Positions 43,342-51,996 of a stretch of 64,000 nucleotides of DNA are shown here, piece by piece; within the stretch, counting starts at the first letter, position 1, and every line of letters begins with the position of its first letter. Below the pieces are notes generated by a model that saw nothing but the letters and a program-made list of their open reading frames with translations, was not told the DNA's origin and did no database searches. This stretch comes from Gimesia fumaroli. GTDB taxonomy: Bacteria > Planctomycetota > Planctomycetia > Planctomycetales > Planctomycetaceae. The position numbers and the translations under genes are program-made. The DNA lies in NCBI RefSeq assembly GCF_007754425.1, contig NZ_CP037452.1, positions 1,018,501-1,082,500 of the forward strand, written 5' to 3'.

Positions 43342-44350
43342 TCATTCGAACATTAAATCCGTGATGACCACGCGATGGTCAGTGTCGAAAGCGGGTTCGG
43401 AAACGACATTCAATGGTTGAAACGCATCATTGCTCCAGATCTGGTCGATTCGCAAAAAAGGAAATTCATTCGTGATCGTATTTCCCCAGCCCGCACCGGC
43501 GGTTGAAAAAGCATCCTGTAGCGACGCCGGCAGTTCCCGGAAGATTGGATCCCGGGGGTTGGCGTTGAAGTCGCCCCCCCACAATCAGCGGCAGACTGGC
43601 TGGAATCTCTGTTAAAGCCTGCGAGAGAGCCGCAAGCTCGGCACGTTGCTTGATGCGATGGTCACGAAAATCGCGCCAGCACGCGGGGTTCCACAAATCC
43701 AAACGGAACGGGGGCGGCGAGAGACGCAGTGAAACAACCACCAGTTTTTGGCCTGAGGGAAGGGTCAGCTTTCCGAGTGACCAGTTCACCGTGGTTGTGA
43801 TCGGTTCGATTTCACCCCGGCAGAGGATGGAGGCATCTACGCCCGCCAACAGATGCGTTTCTCCACCGAATAATTCGTTAGCGACGGTTTTCAAATTCTC
43901 GATTGTGGGAGACTCTTGAATCAGAATCAGATCCGGGTTCTTTTGTTTCAGTGCAAGGATCGATTGCTGACGGCCGCTGCAGTTGATCGTAATCACACGC
44001 AGGGCGCGCTCTTGTTCTCGGGCCGCAACCCACTCGGAGTTTGATGAGCCCCACAGCCCGCGCCACAAACTCAACGGCGTATCTGCAAAACCGACCAGGA
44101 ACACAAACCAGAGACCGATTGTCGTCAGAGCCACCCATCGGTTTTTCGTTTTGAACAGAATCAGCGACAGAAACAGACCACCGGTAAACCAGACCCAGGC
44201 AGGATACACGGTAATCGCCACACACGCATCAAACGGAAATGCAAAACTGAGGCTCAATCCGATGAGTAATACCAGGGATAAGCCAGCGATGAGGTATGCG
44301 ATGATTTTTGTGAGTCGACCTGCCGAAGGTATGTGATCATCTTGATTCAT
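43342..44350 (-). pseudogene. EEP-family membrane protein broken by a seven-G run
   Basis: Two frames make one endonuclease/exonuclease/phosphatase (EEP) protein. The first, from ATG 44350, has three membrane helices (about 14-33, 40-60, 70-85), then the EEP core ALRVITINCSG, NPDLILIQESP and up to LPLIVGG. There a run of seven G on the minus strand (complement of 43574-43580) shifts the frame. The second frame continues GGDFNANPRDPIF through RIDQIWSND to DTDHRVVITDLMFE at 43342, giving the catalytic Asp/Asn and the terminal DH. With six G the protein would be intact, at about 335 residues. It may be a real frameshift, a phase-variable tract or a sequencing error. Confidence 0.8.
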
Positions 44351-44480
44351 TTCGCTGCCTGCTGCGCTGCTGGTTTTTAAAAAGTGTTGGCCAGGTCTCT
44401 GAATCTAAACTATGATACGCAGCACTGAATTGCCAGAGGAAGATCAGGAAGTTTCAGGATCGAACGGAGGAGACAGGGAA

Positions 44481-45635
44481 GTGAGACCGCAACAAAATCG
44501 AAAATCATCTGGATGGATCTGTCTGTTCTGCCTGCTGGCCTGCCCGCAATTGTCAGCCGAACCGTCTGAGCAGCAGAATGATAATGAAAACGTTCCAAAA
44601 CGGACCGAGATTCATTTTGACGATCTGCAGAAGAAGTACCGGATCATCGGCCGACTCGGAAAACCGGTCGGGGAGTTCCATACCATTCATGGAACCTGGA
44701 AGCGTTTTGACTTCTCTACCAAGCAGCTCTATCTGTTGATCACACACATTGATCATCAGTGTTTGAGCGATCCACTACTACTTCCCGAAAAACAATTGGT
44801 TAAATGTGGTAGTGACATCTATACTTCAAAATTAGAAATCGATCCTCTTACTTCGTCATATTGGAAGCAACGCGATTTGCTTTGTTGTGAATACCGCGTA
44901 TTTGAAAAAATTGGTTTTACTGGGCTGCCAAATGAATACTGGAAAGAGGTAGGCAAACAGACACGTTTAGAGCTTTACTATGCAAAAGAAAATCAGCAGT
45001 CACTGAATCACCCGTTTCAGTTATCCAGCACTCTCTTCTATGTACAATCAAAGTTCGTAAAAGTATCAGATCTTCCACAGGTGTCGGAGTCTCTTCATCA
45101 GAGTGATGAACTGCATAAAAAAGCTGACGATAAACGGAAACAGGCTTCCCAACAGAAGGAGCAAGCCCTCATCGATATAAGCTTCAGTGATCTTCGTGAT
45201 CGTTATCAGATCATTGGCCGATTAGGTAAGCCGATCGGCGAGTACTCCAAAATCCGTGGGGTCTGGAAGAGAGAACGAGTCATTCGTGATAGAAGTCCCG
45301 TTCGCATCATGCGTTTTTATATTACCCACATTGATGGGCGCTCTCTCAAAGTTAGGCTCGATTTTGATCAGAGGGATGGGATTTTCACGAGATTCAGCCT
45401 GGAACCTTTTGCAGCTCCTGAACCACACCCTGAAGAGTTTGAGATCTGGGAACTGCGTGTTGTGGAATCGATGGGTTATGCTGGTCTGGCGAAAGGCTAT
45501 AACAGCGAAATAGGGTACCCGGGGTGCCTGGAATTGAACAAGATTCCCGATTTTAAACTGATCAGTTTTCTGCGCTACCATCGCCATCCCTCAATTATCA
45601 GGGGGGAAGGTTTTAAAAGAGTGTTAAAACCTTAA
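44481..45635 (+). CDS. Secreted protein with two tandem copies of an unknown domain
   Basis: 384 residues from a GTG at 44481, with GGAGGAG upstream; this start gives a proper signal peptide (NRKSSGWICLFCLLAC, cut near LSA-EP), whereas the ATG at 44412 gives a long acidic leader. Two related domains follow: FDDLQKKYRIIGRLGKPVGE (about 47-66) and FSDLRDRYQIIGRLGKPIGE (about 235-254), each followed by a GTWKR/GVWKR-type strand and a LITHID/YITHID strand. A Lys/Gln-rich helical linker joins them. The family is not recognised. Exported; ends in a palindrome at its stop codon. Confidence 0.75.
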   Translation: MRPQQNRKSSGWICLFCLLACPQLSAEPSEQQNDNENVPKRTEIHFDDLQKKYRIIGRLGKPVGEFHTIHGTWKRFDFSTKQLYLLITHIDHQCLSDPLLLPEKQLVKCGSDIYTSKLEIDPLTSSYWKQRDLLCCEYRVFEKIGFTGLPNEYWKEVGKQTRLELYYAKENQQSLNHPFQLSSTLFYVQSKFVKVSDLPQVSESLHQSDELHKKADDKRKQASQQKEQALIDISFSDLRDRYQIIGRLGKPIGEYSKIRGVWKRERVIRDRSPVRIMRFYITHIDGRSLKVRLDFDQRDGIFTRFSLEPFAAPEPHPEEFEIWELRVVESMGYAGLAKGYNSEIGYPGCLELNKIPDFKLISFLRYHRHPSIIRGEGFKRVLKP

Positions 45636-45646
45636 TATTAAGGTTT
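45627..45646. terminator. 20-bp palindrome over the stop codon
   Basis: AAACCTTAATATTAAGGTTT is a perfect palindrome containing the TAA of the gene at 44481. Possible terminator or a remnant of the hairpin element at 48016. Confidence 0.45.
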
Positions 45647-45812
45647 CTGGTATCTCGGGTGCGAGCAGCATTGAGCCAGACTGGCAGGATCGATGTGGCT
45701 GGTTATTTTGATAAGAGCTACGAATTTGCAGATCGTTTGTTCCTGGGTGTTTTTCAACATCGTGTGGCAGCTGACACCTTTTAACACCCCATCCTGGTTT
45801 AACCCTTACGTC

Positions 45813-47240
45813 TCACTTTCGCCGATCCGGGTTCTCCTGCGGGAAACTTGCCTCCACCGATTTTAACCAGCCGTGTAGGTCGTCCCACAGCTGTTGTGTC
45901 TGCGCGGGGTTCTGATTGGAGACATCGGTCGTTTCGGAAGGATCCTGTTTCAGGTCATACAGTTCATTACGGCCGTCTTCGTAGTAGTGGATCAGCTTCC
46001 AGTTGCCGACTCGGATGGCGCTGGCAGGTGTTGTTGTCGGATAGTAGTGCGGGTAATGGAAGTGCAGCCGGTCGCGTTGTAATTTCTTTTGGGAACCGGT
46101 CAGCAGTGGCTTCAATGAGACGCCGTCCCGTTGATTGTGTTCTTTGTCTGCTTCGAGTTGCAATAGATCAATCAACGTGGGATACAGGTCCGACGTTACC
46201 ACCGGCTCGGCTGAGACACTTCCCGCCTCCGTCACGCCCGGCCAGCGGACCAGCAGGGGAATGCGGATGCCCCCTTCGTAGAGTGACCCCTTTCCCGAAC
46301 GGAGCGGGTGATTGCTGGTGACGGTTTTTCCGTCGTACTTGTTGATGAAGCCCCCATTGTCGGACATCAGGATCACTGCCGTTTTGTCGGCGAGTTTCAG
46401 TTCATCCAGTGTGCGCAAAATTCGTCCCACGTTTTCGTCCAGGCTGGCCACCATTGCCGCGTACTCGGCGTTCTGCCAGGGGGAGCCCGGCTTGATTTTC
46501 GCTTGATACTCCTGCACCACCGCCGGCTTGCCTTCAATGGGGGTATGCACGGTGTGAAACGCCATGTTCAGAAAAAATGGTTTCTCTGTGGAAGACTTCA
46601 ACAGGCGGATTGCTTCGTCGGTCAGCCGATCGGTCAGGTAGTCATCCTTCTCACTCCGCTCCAGCAGACCCGGCACATAGCGAAATTCGTTTCCATAATG
46701 CTTCGAACCGGAGAAGGGATAAAAGAAGGTTTGCGGTGCACCCCAGAGTGTGCCGCCGATGTTGACTTCGAAGCCGTGACTCTCAGGATAATAGCCGGCT
46801 TCCCCCAGATGCCATTTGCCGACATGCAGCGTCCGGTAATCCGCCCGGTGCAGGTGTTCGGCGATGGTGGTCTCGTCGTGCGAAAGGTTCGGCAGCGATT
46901 TGCCATCGATTAAAGGCCGTTTCGTTTTGCGCTGTGACTTGGCCTGTTCATGCCAGACCGTCATCTTGAGCCGGGCCGGGTTCTTGCCGGTCATCAGCGA
47001 CGCCCGCGTCGGACTGCAGACCGGTGAAGCTGCGTAGGCCTGCGTGAACTTCATACTCTCGTTCGCCAGCCGATCGATGTGCGGCGTCTGATGCAGCGAA
47101 TTCCCATAACAGGACAGATCATGCGCCCCCAGATCATCGACAATGATATACACGACATTCAGCGGCGCCGCGGTCACAACCTTTGGCACGGTCAGCAGAA
47201 TCAAAACGAACCAGAACACTCTCCCGGCCAAGCGCAGCAT
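45813..47240 (-). CDS. Secreted sulfatase
   Basis: 475 residues with a signal peptide at 1-25 (VFWFVLILLTVPKVVTAA). The formylglycine motif is Cys75-Ser-Pro-Thr-Arg (SPVCSPTRASLMTG), matured by an FGE enzyme. Asp35-Asp36 (IIVDDLG) and the later DNGGF (about residue 295) supply calcium ligands, and HVGKWHLGE (about 139-147) is the family's KWHLG block. It cleaves sulfate esters, most likely from sulfated polysaccharides, a hallmark activity of planctomycetes. Monocistronic. Confidence 0.95.
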   Translation of the reverse strand: MLRLAGRVFWFVLILLTVPKVVTAAPLNVVYIIVDDLGAHDLSCYGNSLHQTPHIDRLANESMKFTQAYAASPVCSPTRASLMTGKNPARLKMTVWHEQAKSQRKTKRPLIDGKSLPNLSHDETTIAEHLHRADYRTLHVGKWHLGEAGYYPESHGFEVNIGGTLWGAPQTFFYPFSGSKHYGNEFRYVPGLLERSEKDDYLTDRLTDEAIRLLKSSTEKPFFLNMAFHTVHTPIEGKPAVVQEYQAKIKPGSPWQNAEYAAMVASLDENVGRILRTLDELKLADKTAVILMSDNGGFINKYDGKTVTSNHPLRSGKGSLYEGGIRIPLLVRWPGVTEAGSVSAEPVVTSDLYPTLIDLLQLEADKEHNQRDGVSLKPLLTGSQKKLQRDRLHFHYPHYYPTTTPASAIRVGNWKLIHYYEDGRNELYDLKQDPSETTDVSNQNPAQTQQLWDDLHGWLKSVEASFPQENPDRRK

Positions 47241-47541
47241 CGGGGGCTCCTTAGTTGATATAGTATGATTGATATTGCGTGGTGTGGATTACGAATCTGT
47301 ATTCTATAGCAAGCGTTCCCTGGGATCGAGTGTGTCACTCGTATTGCAAAAATCTGACTGCTCAGCCATCAGTGTGGGCGATCAGAAACCAGTTCGCAAT
47401 CTCAGGTAAATCATAAGACCTTTCCTCTTACTGTCGTAGCAGGAGTGGCATACATTTTGCGTAATCATCTAGTAGAAATGTTATACTGGGGCGAATGCAG
47501 CAAATTACGAATCATCTACAAAATACAAAAAGGAGAACAGC
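47241..47541. other. Intergenic region between the sulfatase and lipoprotein genes
   Basis: 301 bp holding divergent promoters. TTGCGT (47457-47462), a 19-bp spacer and TATACT (47482-47487) may be the lipoprotein promoter. Nothing else seen. Confidence 0.5.
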
Positions 47542-47997
47542 ATGCGAAATTTGACTCCCTGTTTATTGAGCTTAAGTCTGTTACTGGTCGCGTGTGAGAA
47601 TCAGAGTCCCTCTGACTCTGCCCCCGTTGAAAAGAAGGTGACGGGTGACGATGTCAAAAAAGAAGTCGGCGAAGCCATTGATACCGCAAAAGATTTTACG
47701 GCACAAAAGAAGGATGAGTATGCAAAACAGATCAACAAAAAACTGGCGGATCTGAATGTGAAAATTGAAGAGATGCAAGCCAAAGGGGCCAAGCTGAAGG
47801 ACGATGCCAAAGCGAAATGGGATGAGAAGATGAAAGATCTCGAAGCGAAGCGTGCTGAGTTGAATGAGAAGCTGGAGCAGGTCAAAGATTCTTCAGCCGA
47901 TGCCTGGGCAGGCCTGAAAAAAGACATTGAGTCTGCCTGGGATAACCTGAAGAAATCCTTCGACGATGCAGAAGAGCAAATCAGCGAGTCCGTTTAA
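47542..47997 (+). CDS. Coiled-coil lipoprotein
   Basis: 151 residues. Lipobox LLVAC with the acylated Cys18 at the end of a short leader (LLSLSLLLVAC). Residues 30-150 are almost entirely charged helix with heptad spacing (KKLADLNVKIEEMQAKGAKL, KRAELNEKLEQVKDSSADAW), similar in character to apolipoprotein-like or LEA-like helices. AAGGAG lies 7 bases before the ATG. Predicted to be tethered to a membrane and to form coiled-coil bundles. Function unknown. Confidence 0.8.
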   Translation: MRNLTPCLLSLSLLLVACENQSPSDSAPVEKKVTGDDVKKEVGEAIDTAKDFTAQKKDEYAKQINKKLADLNVKIEEMQAKGAKLKDDAKAKWDEKMKDLEAKRAELNEKLEQVKDSSADAWAGLKKDIESAWDNLKKSFDDAEEQISESV

Positions 47998-48020
47998 TTT
48001 TAAAGGTTTAATTTTAAAGG
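47993..48020 (+). repeat. Exact tandem duplication of 14 bp
   Basis: TTTAATTTTAAAGG occurs twice in a row (47993-48006 and 48007-48020); the first copy includes the lipoprotein stop codon. Confidence 0.9.
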
Positions 48021-48057
48021 TGTCAGGAACCATTAATTTAAGGTTCCTGACACCTTT
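48016..48057. terminator. Perfect 16-bp hairpin
   Basis: AAAGGTGTCAGGAACC (48016-48031) and GGTTCCTGACACCTTT (48042-48057) pair perfectly around a 10-base AT loop. It probably ends the lipoprotein transcript but may also be a mobile hairpin element. Confidence 0.8.
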
Positions 48058-48098
48058 TAGGTCCACCTTTTAGGTCCACCTTTTAGGTCTTTTAGGTC
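48051..48098 (+). repeat. 13-bp tandem repeat, 3.7 copies
   Basis: CACCTTTTAGGTC repeated exactly at 48051, 48064 and 48077, then a 9-bp partial copy to 48098. The first unit overlaps the right arm of the hairpin. Confidence 0.9.
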
Positions 48099-48125
48099 AA
48101 AATTACATTGACTGAAAGGGAGCGT

Positions 48126-48878
48126 GTGCCGAGAGACTCGCTGAAATTTGTGTCGTACAATATTCATTCCTGTCGCTCACCCCGCATGGCGCCTTCTCTG
48201 GAAGACGTTGTGAATGTGATTGAGAACACTGGGGCTGATGTGGTCGCTTTGCAGGAAGTCGATGTGAACTGCCCTCGCACCGACCGGGTCAATCAGGTGG
48301 AAGAGATCGGGCGGCGGCTGGGAATGACGCCGCATTTTTTCAGCCTGGTCGACTGGGCTCAGTTTGAGCATCCTCGTGAAAACGAGGGATTGTACGGCCT
48401 CGCTTTTCTCTCGCGAATGAATTTGCGCCTGCTCGATTTGAATCAAGTTCACTTGCCTGTTGTGAGCCCGTTAAGCGAACCACGGGGTGTGTTTCAAATG
48501 CAATTTGACTGGGAAGGAAAGCCGTTCTCGATTTTGAATACGCATCTCAGTGTGCAGCGTCGAGAAAATATCCTTCAGATCGAGGCATTACATGAGCTGA
48601 TGCAACAGGTCTGTTCGGAGAGAGGCCCCTGTGTGCTCATGGGGGATTTCAATTCACCGGGACGCACTCGCGCAATGAAGCGATTACGGTCTGTGATGCA
48701 AGAATGCATTCCGAGGGGATCGCCGCGTTCCACTTTTCCCAGCCGTTTTCCCATGCTACAATTGGATCGTATTTTTACTGGCGGCGGTTTGGAATCTTAT
48801 CCCAGTCAGGTTCTCATCTCGCCGAGTGCTCGTAAAGCCTCTGATCACTTGCCTATTCAAGTGGAATTGAAACTTTGA
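48126..48878 (+). CDS. EEP-family (endonuclease/exonuclease/phosphatase) protein
   Basis: 250 residues from GTG 48126, with AAAGGGAG just upstream; a TTG at 48108 is in frame but less likely. EEP motifs in order: FVSYNIHSCR (about 6-15), VVALQEVD with the metal Glu, RVNQVEEIGRRLGM, the central FSILNTHLS with the catalytic His, CVLMGDFNSP (Asp/Asn), LDRIFTGG and the terminal SDHLPI with the DH pair. The group includes sphingomyelinase-like and other phosphodiesterases. It ends 1 bp before the phospholipase D-like gene, so the two are likely one transcript. Confidence 0.85.
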   Translation: MPRDSLKFVSYNIHSCRSPRMAPSLEDVVNVIENTGADVVALQEVDVNCPRTDRVNQVEEIGRRLGMTPHFFSLVDWAQFEHPRENEGLYGLAFLSRMNLRLLDLNQVHLPVVSPLSEPRGVFQMQFDWEGKPFSILNTHLSVQRRENILQIEALHELMQQVCSERGPCVLMGDFNSPGRTRAMKRLRSVMQECIPRGSPRSTFPSRFPMLQLDRIFTGGGLESYPSQVLISPSARKASDHLPIQVELKL

Positions 48879-48879
48879 T

Positions 48880-50517
48880 ATGTCTCGTTCCAGCGCGGCC
48901 TCATCGGTGCTTTCTTCGTTTCTGGTTCCTGCCAGTCAGCATCGGTGTATTCCACTGAGTGAAGGGCTTGCTGCCTTTGATTGCCGAAAACGGCTCATCC
49001 GGCAAGCGCAGCACCGGATCTGGATCAGTACATTCCTGTGGCGAAATGACCGGGCTGGAAATTTCCTGATCGACGAACTGCAGCGCCGTTCCAGGGAAGG
49101 GGTCGAAGTTCGAATTCTGCTCGACCACTGGGTGACTCTGCAATCAGAAGACTCGATCCTGCCCCGTATGCGTCAACTCGCCGCATCCAGTGATATCGAG
49201 GTGCGGTTATTTAATCCGGTCGTACAGAAGATGGACCCTGCGGATGCAGAAATCATGTTGGCGGGGGCGAAGTTTGGAGAGACCCTGAACCGGCGAATGC
49301 ACGGGAAAATCATGCTTTTCGATGACGGGTGTGTCATTCTGGGAGGCCGGAACCTGGGCGATGAGTATTTCGATCTGCATCGATTTCGGTGTTTCAGCGA
49401 TGCGGAAATATTGATCAATGGGCCGGTTGTGAAAGAGACGCAAAACGCATTCACCCGTTTTTGGAATCACGATCTGAGTGTCGATCTGCTGGAATTTGCG
49501 GACAAGGAACCGCCAGCCACAGCCAAGCCGGAATCTAGTGCCTCGGCTGATTCTGCTGACCTCCCGGCACCGTTTGCAAACATCGCAGAGGAATGCTGTC
49601 CCGACTATTTAGAGCGCATCTATACTCCCCGCCAGATCGAATTCTTTTATGATCTGCCCGCCGTCGATTGCGAAACGCCAGACGAAACGGGGAATCGGCT
49701 GGAAGAGTTTCTCGCGTCGGCCCGCAAGAGCATTCATCTGACCTCACCCATTATCATCTTCCCGGATGCCTGGCTCGATCGATTGGCAAAACTGCGCGAG
49801 CAAAACGAATCGTTCCTGCTGTCAATTGTCAGCAACAGCCTGGTTTCCACGGATAACCTTTATACCTATGCAGCCGGACTCAAACAGCGAAAAACGCTGA
49901 TCAATCAATTCCACGCCCATTTGCACGAAATCCGGGCGGTCCCGGGGGAGATCGCTGAAATGATTCCCAGCTACCCGCGCCTGTCTGAGGAGAATGACAA
50001 ATCCGACGCGCAGCCAGAATCCGGGTTCGGCTCAAATCCCTTCGAGAGCGACGAACTCCATACGACACTGCACTGCAAGTATTTCGTGATTGATGGCACA
50101 ATGACGCTGCTCGGCTCTCCCAATCTGGATCCCCGCTCGCTGTTCGTCAACACGGAACTGCTGCTCAGAATCGAAGATGAATCGCTGAGTCAGTATTATC
50201 TGGAGCACCACAATCGCTTTCGTTCGAATGCGAATAGCTGGGTCGTCGCCCGACTGCAAAAAGAAACTGTCTGGATACGACTCTCTCGGCTACTCGCTTC
50301 CCAGCAGACCCGGCAGGACACAGATTGGCCGTACCGCCCCGGATGCTGTTTTGTTCCCCGGAAAGAAACAGCCCAGGAAATTCCCGATCCCTTCGCCGCG
50401 GATTTCTATGAACGTTACGAACCTTGTGGCGTGTATCCAGGCATCAAAGATTCCGACGAAAAAGTAGAACTCTTCTTCACCGAAAACCTTTCACACATGT
50501 TCCGGGATTTGCTGTAG
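48880..50517 (+). CDS. Phospholipase D-like protein (cardiolipin synthase type)
   Basis: 545 residues with two HKD motifs. The first is HGKIMLFDDG-x-x-x-LGGRN (about residues 141-158) and the second HCKYFVIDG-x-x-x-LLGSPNLDPRS (about 397-418). The N-terminal part (RLIRQAQHRIWISTFLWRND, about 37-56) is the first half-domain. No signal peptide or long membrane helix is seen, so it is probably cytoplasmic or peripheral. The family joins or cleaves phosphodiester lipids; cardiolipin synthesis or nuclease activity are both possible. Cotranscribed with the EEP gene. Confidence 0.88.
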   Translation: MSRSSAASSVLSSFLVPASQHRCIPLSEGLAAFDCRKRLIRQAQHRIWISTFLWRNDRAGNFLIDELQRRSREGVEVRILLDHWVTLQSEDSILPRMRQLAASSDIEVRLFNPVVQKMDPADAEIMLAGAKFGETLNRRMHGKIMLFDDGCVILGGRNLGDEYFDLHRFRCFSDAEILINGPVVKETQNAFTRFWNHDLSVDLLEFADKEPPATAKPESSASADSADLPAPFANIAEECCPDYLERIYTPRQIEFFYDLPAVDCETPDETGNRLEEFLASARKSIHLTSPIIIFPDAWLDRLAKLREQNESFLLSIVSNSLVSTDNLYTYAAGLKQRKTLINQFHAHLHEIRAVPGEIAEMIPSYPRLSEENDKSDAQPESGFGSNPFESDELHTTLHCKYFVIDGTMTLLGSPNLDPRSLFVNTELLLRIEDESLSQYYLEHHNRFRSNANSWVVARLQKETVWIRLSRLLASQQTRQDTDWPYRPGCCFVPRKETAQEIPDPFAADFYERYEPCGVYPGIKDSDEKVELFFTENLSHMFRDLL

Positions 50518-50543
50518 AGGATTGGAAACGGTGAGCGAAGTCT

Positions 50544-51920
50544 TCACTCATCAAAGTGCGATTTCTTTCGCAGCAGATGGTGATAATGCTGGGCGAAGCG
50601 GTGGGATTCGTCGCGGACGTATTGCAGGAGTCTTAAGCCGTAGGAGTGGCGGCTCAGGCGGCGGGGCTCGGGTTCGCCGGGGACGAAGACTTCTTCTTCC
50701 CGTTTGGCCAGTGAGATCGTAAACGGCGGGTCGACGCCCAGCTCTTGCATCGCCGTCATGGCGGCGTTGAGCTGGCCTTTGCCGCCGTCGATCAGCAGGA
50801 TGTCGGGGAAGCTTTCCCCTTCCTGATGCAGGCGCCTGATCCGACGGCTGACGACTTCGCGGATCGAGGCGAAATCGTCGATGCCCTTGACCGTGCGGAT
50901 TTTGAACCGCTTGTAGCCATGCTTGAAGGGGAGGCCGTCGATGAACTGCACCAGGCTGGCGACCGTCTCGCCCCCCTGCAGGTGCGCGATGTCGACCCCT
51001 TCGATGCGTCGCGGCAGTTCGGCGAGCCCGAAGACTTTCTTCAAGCCCTGCATCCCTTTTTTCGGATCGATATAAAACACTTCGGGCTGCGCGTGATCTT
51101 CGAGATTGCCGCGGAGATTCAGACTGTCGAGCAGCTGAATTTCATCCCGCAGCCGGGCCGCCTTCTCGTAGAGCTTGGCTTCCGAGGCCGCCTGCATCTC
51201 CTTTTTCATCTCGTTCAGCAGCCGATCCTTCTTGCCGTCTAGAAACAGCTTCAGCTTGTTGATGTCTTTGCGATAGTCCTCTTTGCTGATCCGCAAGTTA
51301 CAGGGAGCCGTGCACTGGTTGATGCTGTGTAGCAGGCAGGGGCGGAACCAGCGCCACTTTTCGTCCCCCTCTTCGATGTCCAGTGAACAGTTGCGGAAGC
51401 GGAAAATTTTCTGCAGCACGGTGATGGTGCCGCGCAACTGTTTGGCGTTCGTGAAGGGGCCGTAGAGTTTGGTCCCCTTACTGTGCGGCTTGCGAGTGAA
51501 CTCGACGCGGGGGAAATCTTCACGCGTTGTGATTTCGAGATAGGGAAAAGTCTTGTCGTCTTTGAGTTCGGAATTGAAGCGGGGTCGGATATCTTTAATT
51601 AGCCGGGCTTCGAGTAGCAGGGCGTCGACTTCGTTTTCCGTCTCCAGAAAATCGATGTCGGCGATTTCCGTGACGAGTTCGGCGGTGCGACGTTCGACGG
51701 CGGCGGCTTGCGTAAAATAACTGGACGCACGGCTTTTCAAGTTGACGGCTTTCCCGACGTAGATCACGCGGGCCTGCGCGTCTTTCATTAGATAGACGCC
51801 GGGTGTGGTGGGAAACGTGCGGACTTTTTCCTGTGGTGTCTGCGCAGTCTCTTCGGTCGACGGAGTCGTCGATTCGGATGCGGAAGAATCATCGTTGGGC
51901 AGAGGCCCCGTTTCAGACAC
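50544..51920 (-). CDS. uvrC: UvrC-like excinuclease lacking the C-terminal HhH domains
   Basis: 458 residues against the usual 600 or so. The GIY-YIG domain is at about 33-120 (TTPGVYLMKD, RVIYVGKAVNLKSRASSYFT). The Cys-rich block RPCLLHSINQCTAPC is near 196-210, followed by the UvrB-binding helices (EAKLYEKAARLRDEIQLL, about 248-265). The RNase H-like endonuclease follows: GVDIAHLQGGETVASLVQF, DILLIDGGKGQLNAA and RDESHRFAQHYHH hold the catalytic Asp residues and His. The chain ends at 458, so the double helix-hairpin-helix DNA-binding domain is missing. A palindrome (GGAATC-A-GATTCC) lies just upstream at 51921. Probably functional for the dual incision, but perhaps with altered DNA contact. 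Confidence 0.88.
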   Translation of the reverse strand: MSETGPLPNDDSSASESTTPSTEETAQTPQEKVRTFPTTPGVYLMKDAQARVIYVGKAVNLKSRASSYFTQAAAVERRTAELVTEIADIDFLETENEVDALLLEARLIKDIRPRFNSELKDDKTFPYLEITTREDFPRVEFTRKPHSKGTKLYGPFTNAKQLRGTITVLQKIFRFRNCSLDIEEGDEKWRWFRPCLLHSINQCTAPCNLRISKEDYRKDINKLKLFLDGKKDRLLNEMKKEMQAASEAKLYEKAARLRDEIQLLDSLNLRGNLEDHAQPEVFYIDPKKGMQGLKKVFGLAELPRRIEGVDIAHLQGGETVASLVQFIDGLPFKHGYKRFKIRTVKGIDDFASIREVVSRRIRRLHQEGESFPDILLIDGGKGQLNAAMTAMQELGVDPPFTISLAKREEEVFVPGEPEPRRLSRHSYGLRLLQYVRDESHRFAQHYHHLLRKKSHFDE

Positions 51921-51996
51921 GGAATCAGATTCCTGAAAAAACGCGATTTGAGTTTATTTCGCTGGGATATTGAATTATAGAGGGGACCGAGTGAAA

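Noticed and set aside
48051..48098. Short tandem repeats that could be taken for a CRISPR array
   Set aside because: Units are contiguous with no spacers, and no cas gene is near.
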